This document shows, in pieces, positions 36,913-44,709 of a stretch of DNA of 64,000 bases. A program made the position numbers and the translations under genes. This stretch comes from Pyrinomonas methylaliphatogenes. GTDB taxonomy: Bacteria > Acidobacteriota > Blastocatellia > Pyrinomonadales > Pyrinomonadaceae. How positions within the stretch are numbered: the stretch's first letter is position 1; each line of letters starts with the position of its first letter. The DNA is taken from positions 372,001 to 436,000 of the forward strand of contig NZ_CBXV010000001.1 of the NCBI RefSeq assembly GCF_000820845.2. Reading direction: 5' to 3'. The notes under the pieces were generated by a model. That model worked only from the letters and a program-made list of their open reading frames with translations, did no database searches and was not told where the DNA came from.

Positions 36913-38292
36913 ATGATCGAACCGAGGCTGAAAACGAGAAACGTCGAGGTCGTCGCATCGGCGGGCGGGTTCAAGATCGCCGGATTGCGTTGGTGGATCA
37001 TCGGTCTGATCTTCTTCGCGACGCTCATCAACTACGTAGATCGGCTGACGATCTCCGTGCTCGCTCCTGTGATCACGCGCGAACTTGGGTTGTCGAACCT
37101 CGAATTTGCCAGCGTCGCCACGTGGTTCCTCGTCGCTTACACCATCAGCCAAACTCTTTCGGGCAAGCTTTATGATCGCGTCGGAACGCGCAAGGGGTTC
37201 ACGATCTCGGTCATCGTTTGGTCCAGCGCGGCGATGGCGCACACTTTCGCGCGAGGTCTTGCGTCGCTCAGTCTCTTCCGGTTCGCGCTCGGTTTGGGCG
37301 AAGCGGGCAACTGGCCCGGGGCGGCGAAGGCGATCGCCGAGTGGTTCCCTGTGAAGCAAAGGGCGTTCGCCATGGCGATCTTCAACAGCGGCGCAGCGCT
37401 CGGTTCAGTCATCGCGCCGCCGCTGATCGTCTGGTTGCAACTGCGTTACGGCTGGCAGGCGACCTTCATCGTCACCGGCGCGCTCGGCTTCATCTGGCTC
37501 GGGGCGTGGCTCGTCCTCTACCGGGCGCCGGAGAGCCATCCGTGGATCGGCGATGAGGAGCTTCGCCTCATTCGCGAGGATGCGGCTGGTCCAGAAAGCG
37601 CAACGGCTCGATCCGTCGCGGCGCAAGAAGAGCTTTTGACGCCGCGTTGGCGCGACCTGTTGCGTTGCCGGCAAGTATGGGCCATCGTTCTTGCGCGTTT
37701 CTTCGTCGATCCCATCTGGTGGCTTTACATCACATGGCTGCCGAAATATTTGGCCGATGTGCGCGGGTTCAGTCTCGCGCAAATAGGCTACTTCGCCTGG
37801 GTGCCGTACGTGGCGGCAGATGTCGGCAGCCTCTTTGGCGGATGGATGGCGGGCCACCTGATCGGTCGCGGCTGGAGCGTGGGGAGCGCGCGTCGCACAG
37901 TGATCGTCGGAGCGGCGCTGTTGATGCCCGCTGGAATGCTCGCCGCGTTTGCTTCCAGACCGCTGGAGGCGCTCGTTCTGATCGCTGCGGTCCTCTTCGG
38001 ATTTCAAGCGTGGATCAACAACGTGCAGACGTTGCCGAGCGATCTCTTCCCGTCACGAGCAGTGGCTTCGGTGGCGGGGTTAGGCGGGACCGGTGCCGGA
38101 ATCGGAGCGATCCTCTTCACGCTCTCGACCGGCTGGATCGTGGACCATTTCTCATACACGCCCGTCCTCGTCATCGCCGGATTGCTCGCGCCGCTTGGCA
38201 CGTTTGCGCTCTTCGCCTTGGCTGGCCCGATCGGGCCGGTCGCCTTGGACCGAGTTCTACCCAGATCTTCACGTCGAGAGGAGATGATATGA
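36913..38292 (+). CDS. MFS transporter, ACS/hexuronate-type
   Basis: A 459-residue 12-helix major facilitator. Helix 1 and the following loop (LIFFATLINYVDRLTISVLAP) and the MFS loop motif GKLYDRVGTRKG match the anion:cation symporter group that includes ExuT-type hexuronate and galactarate carriers; RFALGLGEAGNWPGAAKAIAEW is especially typical. It probably imports the mono- or disaccharide acids released by the lyases. The start at 36913 follows GGAGCTGAAGGG; an upstream in-frame ATG at 36817 would overlap the lyase gene. Its stop codon overlaps the next start in an ATGA arrangement, implying translational coupling. Confidence 0.93.
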   Translation: MIEPRLKTRNVEVVASAGGFKIAGLRWWIIGLIFFATLINYVDRLTISVLAPVITRELGLSNLEFASVATWFLVAYTISQTLSGKLYDRVGTRKGFTISVIVWSSAAMAHTFARGLASLSLFRFALGLGEAGNWPGAAKAIAEWFPVKQRAFAMAIFNSGAALGSVIAPPLIVWLQLRYGWQATFIVTGALGFIWLGAWLVLYRAPESHPWIGDEELRLIREDAAGPESATARSVAAQEELLTPRWRDLLRCRQVWAIVLARFFVDPIWWLYITWLPKYLADVRGFSLAQIGYFAWVPYVAADVGSLFGGWMAGHLIGRGWSVGSARRTVIVGAALLMPAGMLAAFASRPLEALVLIAAVLFGFQAWINNVQTLPSDLFPSRAVASVAGLGGTGAGIGAILFTLSTGWIVDHFSYTPVLVIAGLLAPLGTFALFALAGPIGPVALDRVLPRSSRREEMI

Positions 38293-39056
38293 AAGAGAAG
38301 TTCGATCTTAGCGGAAAAGTGGCCCTCGTCACCGGCGCCTCTTCCGGCATCGGTCGCGCGACCGCCATCGCTCTTGCGGGGTGCGGCGCTGCCGTTTGCA
38401 TCAACTACCACCGCAACGAACGAGGGGCAGAGGAGACGCGCGCTGCCATCATCGCAGCGGGCGGGCGCGCGATGGTTGCGCGCGCCGATGTGACGCGCCG
38501 CGCAGATGTCCGTTCGCTCATCGAACGCGCGGTGGCGGAGCTGGGGCCAATCGATATCTTGGTGAACAATGCCGGTTCGCTCATCGAACGCTTGAGGATT
38601 CTGGAGTTGACCGAAGAGCGCTGGGATGAGGTGATCGCGCTCAATCTGAAGAGCGCATTTCTCTGTTCGCAAGCGGTCGCCGCTTCGATGATGGAACGGC
38701 GCACGGGCGCCATCATCAACGTCGCGTCAATTGCCGGAAGAAACGGCGGCGCGCTCGGCTCCATACACTACTCGACAGCCAAAGGCGGACTCATCGCGTT
38801 CACCAAAGGATTGGCCAAAGAGCTTGCGCCGTATGGTGTCAGGGTCAATGCCGTCAATCCAGGAGTCATAGATACGCCATATCACGAACAGTTTTCGACG
38901 CCTGAGATGATGCGCGCTTACACGAACAACATACCGCTTGGCCGGATCGGTCATCCCGCTGAGGTCGCCAGCGTGATCGTCTTTCTCGCTTCGGATGCGG
39001 CGAGCTATCTAGTTGGGGAGACCGTCGAGATCAACGGCGGGATGCTGATGTTGTAA
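38289..39056 (+). CDS. SDR family NAD(P)-dependent oxidoreductase
   Basis: A 255-residue short-chain dehydrogenase. The cofactor motif is TGASSGIG (residues about 15-22), NNAG follows near residue 96, and the catalytic Ser and YxxxK are in SIAGRNGG and YSTAKGG. The sequence ends with the usual AYLVGETVEINGGM-like SDR tail. In uronate-degrading loci such enzymes act as KduD-like or 4-deoxy-5-keto-uronate reductases, so reduction of an unsaturated uronate product is likely here; this is inference from context. It starts within the stop codon of the transporter gene. Confidence 0.93.
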   Translation: MKEKFDLSGKVALVTGASSGIGRATAIALAGCGAAVCINYHRNERGAEETRAAIIAAGGRAMVARADVTRRADVRSLIERAVAELGPIDILVNNAGSLIERLRILELTEERWDEVIALNLKSAFLCSQAVAASMMERRTGAIINVASIAGRNGGALGSIHYSTAKGGLIAFTKGLAKELAPYGVRVNAVNPGVIDTPYHEQFSTPEMMRAYTNNIPLGRIGHPAEVASVIVFLASDAASYLVGETVEINGGMLML

Positions 39057-39095
39057 GCGCGCGCCATCAAGAGCGAGAAGCGAAAGGAGGTCGCC

Positions 39096-42000
39096 ATGAC
39101 AGTTAACGTTATCAGAAAAACGCTCGCCCTCTCAACGCTCGTCCTCTGCGTCGCCGCGCTGGTCAGTCCGACTGGCGCTCAAAGCTTTACGGCGACCGTC
39201 GTCGGGCAAGTCACGGACCAAAACGGCGCGGCCATCCCGGGCGCGACCGTCACCATCACGGAGCGCGCTACGGGACGGACGCGCGCGACCGTAACTAACA
39301 GCGACGGTAACTACACCATCCCACAGCTTCCGCCCGGACGTTACGATCTGCGCATCGAAGCGGCGAACTTCCGGCCTGTAATCCAGCCGGATCTCGTCCT
39401 CGAGACGAACAAGACGCAGCGCGTGGACATCGTCTTGCAGGCGGGCGATGTGCAGGAGACGGTCACCGTGACGGGCGAGGCCCCTTTGATCAATACCGAC
39501 ACGTCAAGTAAAGGTGAGGTGATCTCGCCGCGGCAGGTTGAGGATCTACCGCTCAACGGGCGAAATTTTACGGACCTCGCATTGCTCGTGCCGGGCATTT
39601 ATCGCCGTCCTTCCGATGACGATCAAGGTGAGGGTTTTGCCACTTCCGGCACGCGTACCGACGCGACCAATTTCATCCTCGATGGCGTCGTCAATCGGTC
39701 CGATCGTAATGGCTCGGTCGGCGTGAATACGAGCGTCGATTCGATCCGCGAGTTCAAGGTCGAAACCTCTACTTATTCGGCGGAATATGGACGCAACGCT
39801 GGCGCGCAGATTATCGTCGTTTCGAAATCGGGCACCAACGAGTTCCACGGTTCGCTCTTCGACTACTTGCGCAACGATATCTTCGACGCGAACAACTTCT
39901 TCACCGCACCTGGCGAGAGCAAACACCTGCGACGCAACCAATTCGGCGCGACCCTCGGTGGACCCCTCCCGTTCTTCAACTTCGGTGAAGGAGGTCCGGT
40001 TTTCAGGTCAGGGCGCGATCGCACTTTCTTCTTCGTCTCGTACGAAGGGACGCGCGAGCGCCGTTCGGAATCGGCTTTCGTGACGGCGCCGAACGCGGCT
40101 TGGTTGCGTGGCGATTTTCGTAACGTGCGCGGGCCGGGTAAAGATGGCATTTGGGGCAACGCCGACGATACGAACCGCGTGCTCTGCTTGACGAAGACGG
40201 GGCAGAAGGTCGAGTGCCCGACGCCCAACGTCATTCCGCTCGCGCCCGATCCGCGTTTCCCGAACATCGTCGCTGCCAATCCGGTTTCGCTGCAAATTCT
40301 CCGATTTGTTCCGGCGGCTAACATTCCGGGCACGCTCGATGGCTATGCGGCGCAGGGTTTGAATCGAACGGACCGTGACCAATGGCTCGCGCGCGTGGAC
40401 CATCGCTTTTCGGCAAACAACAGCTTCTATGTACGCTATGCGAACAACTGGCGGACTGGTTACGATCCGTTCCCATCGAGCCGGAATTTCTATCCCGGCT
40501 TCGGTCGCGATGTGGACTACAAGTACAACAATTTTGCGTTGAGCGACACTCATGTCTTCTCGCCGCGCGTCGTCAACGAGGCGCGTTTCGGCTTTTACTT
40601 CCAGAAGAATCAAAATCTCGGCCAGAATCGCGCCACCGATTACGATGCTCTTTTCGGCATCCCGGGGCTCACTCCCGGTCCAGCCTATCAAGGCTTTCCG
40701 TCGATTCGCATCGATGGTTTTTCGGAGTTCGGCGATCGTCCGAACGATCCGTTCATCTACAACATTCGCACCGGGCAATTCTTCGATGTCGTGAACGTCA
40801 CGAACGGCAACCACAATCTCAAACTCGGCGTTGACATCGTGCGCGCGAACTACGTTGAAGCGGACGTGCGCAACATCCGCGGCGATTTTCGTTTTCGCGG
40901 ACGGAATACGAATCCTTCGGGAAGCGCGGCGAGCGGCTTCTACGCCTTTGCGGATTTTCTGTTGGGATTGCCCGATTCGACGCAGCGCCAGATCGGTGCC
41001 GAACCGGCGGACCTGACCGGTTGGCAGTACGCCTTCTTCGTTCAAGATGATTGGCGGATCAGGCCGTGGCTGACGCTCAATCTCGGTTTGCGCTACGAAC
41101 TGCAGATGCCGCTCGAAGAGGCTGGCGGGCGGCTCGCCAACTTCATCCCCGAGCTGGGCCAAGTCGTGCTCTCGGGCGATCCAAGATTCCCGAAATCGCT
41201 CATCGACGCGGACAAGAACAACTGGGGGCCGCGCCTCGGTTTCGCGCTGCGTCCGTTCGGCAACGATCGCACGGTGATTCGGGGCGGAGGCGGCATCTAT
41301 TACAGCCTTGAAACCTTCAACGTCATACGGCAACAATTGGCCGTCGCCTATCCGTTCGTCATACGCGAGCAGTATTCGCGCCTGTCGAGCAATCCGCTAC
41401 TGCTCAGTTTCAATAATCCGTTCCCGCAAGGGCGCGGTGGGTTGGTTGGGTTGAACACGCCGATGGGGATCCCGGTCGATTACAAGACACCGGAGATCTA
41501 TCAGTACAACTTGACGCTCGAGCGCGAGCTTGCGCGCGATCTCGCTTTCGAGATCGGTTATGTCGGAAGTCAAGGCCGTCATCTCGGCATCCGCTACAAT
41601 CTGAATCAACCGTTGCCTATCGGGCTGAATCCAAATGGAACGTTGGTCACGCAGCGCACCTATCCGCAATTTGGCGACATCCAGTATCAAGATCAGGTCG
41701 CTTCTTCGAATTATAACGCGCTGCAAACTTCGCTCCGGCGACGCGCGCGCAATGGGTTGACCTTGCTCATCTCTTACACTTTTTCGCGTTCGATTGACAC
41801 TTGGTCGTCGACCAATAATTCGACGACCGGTGAACAGGAATATCCGCAGGACATCAGGAACTTGCGGGCCGAGCGCGGGCTATCGGACTTTCATCGCAAG
41901 CATCAATTCTCGGCAAGCTTCAATTACGAGCTGCCTTTTGGGCGCGGTCGCGCCCTCCTTTCGGATGCCTCGGGCCTGGTCCAGGCGTTCCTCGGCGGAT

Positions 42001-42431
42001 GGCAGATCAATGGGATCTTGACGCTGCTTTCCGGAAGACCGTTCACGCCGCAGTACAGCGCGCCTGACGTTGCGAATCAGCGGCCAGATCTGGTCGGCGA
42101 TCCATACGCGAACATCCCGCCCGGCCTCTTCTTCAATCCGGCCGCTTTCCGTCGGCCCGTCGCGACGCCTGCGGATCCGGACCTGTTCGGCAACGCTGGG
42201 CGGAATATCTTGATCGGACCGCCGTTCAAGAATCTGGACCTATCGTTACATAAGGTCTTCCCTTTAGGGGAGAGGTTCAAGTTGCAATTCCGCGCCGAAG
42301 CCTTCAATGTCACCAACCACCCGAACTTTCAGATACCGGTCTTTCGTCTGGATCTGTCGAATGTCGGGCAGGTGACGCAAACGGCCAACGAAGGGCGCGA
42401 GCTTCAATTCGCGCTTAAGTTGCTGTTCTGA
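39096..42431 (+). CDS. TonB-dependent receptor, Oar-like, of the uronate locus
   Basis: A 1111-residue outer-membrane receptor. A signal peptide (LALSTLVLCVAALVSPTGAQ) leads into a carboxypeptidase-regulatory-like domain (about 30-115; VVGQVTDQNGAAIPGATV), a plug (about 120-270; DLPLNGRNFTDLALLVPGI, AGAQIIVVSKSGTNEFHG) and a large barrel ending in LLF. AAAGGAGG lies 5 nt before the ATG. It lies 39 bp after the SDR gene, with an operator palindrome in codons 2-7. It probably brings oligosaccharides through the outer membrane. No SusD-like partner is present, as expected outside Bacteroidota. Confidence 0.93.
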   Translation: MTVNVIRKTLALSTLVLCVAALVSPTGAQSFTATVVGQVTDQNGAAIPGATVTITERATGRTRATVTNSDGNYTIPQLPPGRYDLRIEAANFRPVIQPDLVLETNKTQRVDIVLQAGDVQETVTVTGEAPLINTDTSSKGEVISPRQVEDLPLNGRNFTDLALLVPGIYRRPSDDDQGEGFATSGTRTDATNFILDGVVNRSDRNGSVGVNTSVDSIREFKVETSTYSAEYGRNAGAQIIVVSKSGTNEFHGSLFDYLRNDIFDANNFFTAPGESKHLRRNQFGATLGGPLPFFNFGEGGPVFRSGRDRTFFFVSYEGTRERRSESAFVTAPNAAWLRGDFRNVRGPGKDGIWGNADDTNRVLCLTKTGQKVECPTPNVIPLAPDPRFPNIVAANPVSLQILRFVPAANIPGTLDGYAAQGLNRTDRDQWLARVDHRFSANNSFYVRYANNWRTGYDPFPSSRNFYPGFGRDVDYKYNNFALSDTHVFSPRVVNEARFGFYFQKNQNLGQNRATDYDALFGIPGLTPGPAYQGFPSIRIDGFSEFGDRPNDPFIYNIRTGQFFDVVNVTNGNHNLKLGVDIVRANYVEADVRNIRGDFRFRGRNTNPSGSAASGFYAFADFLLGLPDSTQRQIGAEPADLTGWQYAFFVQDDWRIRPWLTLNLGLRYELQMPLEEAGGRLANFIPELGQVVLSGDPRFPKSLIDADKNNWGPRLGFALRPFGNDRTVIRGGGGIYYSLETFNVIRQQLAVAYPFVIREQYSRLSSNPLLLSFNNPFPQGRGGLVGLNTPMGIPVDYKTPEIYQYNLTLERELARDLAFEIGYVGSQGRHLGIRYNLNQPLPIGLNPNGTLVTQRTYPQFGDIQYQDQVASSNYNALQTSLRRRARNGLTLLISYTFSRSIDTWSSTNNSTTGEQEYPQDIRNLRAERGLSDFHRKHQFSASFNYELPFGRGRALLSDASGLVQAFLGGWQINGILTLLSGRPFTPQYSAPDVANQRPDLVGDPYANIPPGLFFNPAAFRRPVATPADPDLFGNAGRNILIGPPFKNLDLSLHKVFPLGERFKLQFRAEAFNVTNHPNFQIPVFRLDLSNVGQVTQTANEGRELQFALKLLF
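39100..39115. promoter_or_regulatory. LacI-family operator candidate, site 3 (receptor gene)
   Basis: CAGTTAACGTTATCAG, covering codons 2-7 of the receptor gene. It shares GTTAACGTTA with site 2 and GTTATCAG with site 1. Both site 2 and site 3 encode Thr-Val-Asn-Val just after the start codon. Confidence 0.65.
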
Positions 42432-42497
42432 GCTCGACAATCTTAGCCACGAGGCTCGTCCGACGATGCGCGATAGAGGAGGTCAAACGCTCATCCG

Positions 42498-44489
42498 ATG
42501 GTGAGGGATTTGATAGCTTTGCTGGTGATCTCTTTTTTGCTCTTTTCGAGTCGTTCGTTTCCGCAGGATCGCTACGAAACTCTTGGACCGAAAGATAATC
42601 CGGCCAGGGCGAGTCGTCGACCGCACCCGCTTGAAGAGCTGATGCGGACGCGCCATGCAACGTTGCGCCCGGAGTTGCGCGGCGTTCATCCACGAGTTTT
42701 TGTCACGGAAGAGGAGCTTGAGCTCCTTCGCCAACGCGCGCGCACGACGCATCGCGAGTTGTGGCAACGCGCGCTGTCGCAGGTGCGCGCTTTGCGGCGC
42801 GACCCACCGCCCGCTCCGGCTCAAGAACGGCGCGCGCAGAACGAGGTGGGGATAGGGATCGCCGAGGCCGCTTTCGCTTACAGGATCGAAGGCGATCCGC
42901 GCCTGCTCGCCGCCGCGCGCAAGTATATGGAAGCTGCCGTAAGCTACGACGTGTGGGGTTATTACTACAACAAACCGAACGTGGATCTCGCCGCCGGGCA
43001 TCTCCTTTATGGGCTCGGTTGGGGATACGATCTGCTCTATCACGATCTGACGGAGAAAGAGCGCGCGCGTTACCGCGATAAACTTATCAAGCAGGCCCGT
43101 CTGCTCTTCGATTACTACAAGCCGAAACCGGGCCGCACCTACTCGTACAGTCAGAATCATGTTTTCATTCCGATCGCTGGTCTAGCTGTCGCCGCCTATG
43201 CGCTTTACGACGAGGTCGAAGATGCGCCCGAGTGGGCGCGTCTGGCGCGTGCCATTTACGATCGCGTGCTTGCTACGTACACGCCAGATGGCTACTACTA
43301 TGAGGGGTTCGAGTACTGGGTATTTGCGACGCCGTGGATCATCCACTATTTGGATGCGCATCGGCATGCGACCGGCGAAGATCTTTACGATCAACCGGGC
43401 TTGCGCGCGATGCACAAGTACGTAGCCCACACGATGTTGCCATCCGGACGCGACATCTTCGATTTCGGCGATGCATTCGAAGGGCCGCTTACGCGCTTGC
43501 GACGCGGCGAAGATCATCAGCGCACGCATCCGGGTGGCCATCTCCTTTCGAACTACAACCTTCTCTATGCGACGGCGGCGCGCTTTCGTGATGGTGAAGC
43601 GCAGGGCGTCGCAGAGTGGCTGCGCAAGCTCGGACAGCTCAACGCGGAGGATTTCTGGTCACTCATCTGGTATGATCCGACGGTGCAGCCTGTTCCGATC
43701 GAAAAACAGGCGCGTTGGCACTATTTCACGGATCATGAAGTAATCTACTGGCGAAGCGGTTGGAGCAAAGAGGCTGTGGCCTTCGCCTTCAAGTGCGGTC
43801 CGCCCGAGGGGCATCACGCGGCGGAATTGTTGAAGAGATTTTCCGACTGGCACCTGTCGTCAGGTCATGCGCACCCGGATGCTGGAAGTTTCATCATCTA
43901 TGCTAAAGGACGATACCTTACTGGAGATTCTGGTTACGCCGGCGTTCCGCTAACGGCGCATCATAACACGGCGCTCGTCGATGGCCGCGGGCAGGCGCGC
44001 GAGGGTCGAGGGCATGATGCGTTCAGTGGAGTGCCCTACGATTTGCTAAACCGCATCAGAATTCTCGAGGCGAAGTTGGGCGATAAAGAAGTCGTGATTC
44101 GCGCCGATGTCACATCAGCCTATATGCCTGAGTTGGATCTTCTTCGCTTCGAGCGCGAATTCCGTTTCTCGGCGGAAGGCGGCTTTCGGATTATCGATAC
44201 GTTGCAGCTAGCCAAAGCGCACGTGATCACCGAACTCATCCATGCCGATGAAACGATCATGCCCCTTGGGGATGATCGTTTCGCGATCGGGGGCAGCGAT
44301 GCGAAACTCATCGTCAGCGTCGAGGAACCTAAGACCGTGCGTTTCCGCATCGAGCCCAACATCGTGATTGCGGCCGGGCTGCCGGGTTCCGTCGATAAGG
44401 GGGAAAGGCAGGAGCGGGGGCAGCGATTGGCCATCTCCAGCGCTGGCCCGGTGAGGGACATTCGCTTCGCGCTTTCTCTTAAGCTGTGA
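42498..44489 (+). CDS. Heparinase II/III family polysaccharide lyase, exported (second copy)
   Basis: A 663-residue paralogue of the lyase at 34391. A clear signal peptide (LIALLVISFLLFSSRSF) indicates export. It keeps the toroid motifs (HPRVFVTEEELELLRQRA, YSYSQNHVFIPIAG, YYYEGFEYWVF) and the beta-domain signature (HAHPDAGSFIIYAKG, LTGDSGY, HNTALVDGRGQ). It lacks the ~150 C-terminal residues of the first copy. Two different lyases suggest complementary linkage preferences or endo/exo roles. It lies 66 bp after the receptor gene and has no operator of its own, so it is probably the last gene of the operon. Confidence 0.92.
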   Translation: MVRDLIALLVISFLLFSSRSFPQDRYETLGPKDNPARASRRPHPLEELMRTRHATLRPELRGVHPRVFVTEEELELLRQRARTTHRELWQRALSQVRALRRDPPPAPAQERRAQNEVGIGIAEAAFAYRIEGDPRLLAAARKYMEAAVSYDVWGYYYNKPNVDLAAGHLLYGLGWGYDLLYHDLTEKERARYRDKLIKQARLLFDYYKPKPGRTYSYSQNHVFIPIAGLAVAAYALYDEVEDAPEWARLARAIYDRVLATYTPDGYYYEGFEYWVFATPWIIHYLDAHRHATGEDLYDQPGLRAMHKYVAHTMLPSGRDIFDFGDAFEGPLTRLRRGEDHQRTHPGGHLLSNYNLLYATAARFRDGEAQGVAEWLRKLGQLNAEDFWSLIWYDPTVQPVPIEKQARWHYFTDHEVIYWRSGWSKEAVAFAFKCGPPEGHHAAELLKRFSDWHLSSGHAHPDAGSFIIYAKGRYLTGDSGYAGVPLTAHHNTALVDGRGQAREGRGHDAFSGVPYDLLNRIRILEAKLGDKEVVIRADVTSAYMPELDLLRFEREFRFSAEGGFRIIDTLQLAKAHVITELIHADETIMPLGDDRFAIGGSDAKLIVSVEEPKTVRFRIEPNIVIAAGLPGSVDKGERQERGQRLAISSAGPVRDIRFALSLKL

Positions 44490-44571
44490 CATGGACGATC
44501 GCATCATCAACAATTCTCGCGTTCGTGTGTGACGACCGGAATCCCATCTGCCTGCAGTCCTAGACGGTCGA

Positions 44572-44600
44572 TTGCGAACGGTTGGCGAGAGAGCTAAAAT
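44572..44600 (+). promoter_or_regulatory. Promoter of the M16 peptidase gene
   Basis: TTGCGA (44572-44577) and TAAAAT (44595-44600) with a 17-bp spacer, 110 nt before the ATG. It separates the peptidase gene from the lyase operon. The rest of the 220-bp gap (44490-44709) shows no other feature. Confidence 0.5.
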
Positions 44601-44709
44601 CCTCATCCGGCTCTACTCACCTTATCGTTTTTAACGCTGACCGGCGTGACGTCATCCGACAGCGCGAGTTTTGCGCGAATCGCCACGCTCGACAGGAAGG
44701 AGGGGTACC

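Noticed and set aside
36067-37359. 430-codon antisense open frame over the lyase/MFS junction
   Set aside because: Highly charged, spans two real genes, no motif; a shadow of codon bias.
40008-41336. 442-codon antisense open frame over the receptor gene
   Set aside because: The plus-strand receptor motifs are unambiguous, and the antisense product resembles no family.
44490-44709. tRNA-like or structured RNA in the gap before the M16 gene
   Set aside because: No cloverleaf could be drawn and no T-loop consensus is present; a promoter explains the conserved-looking part.
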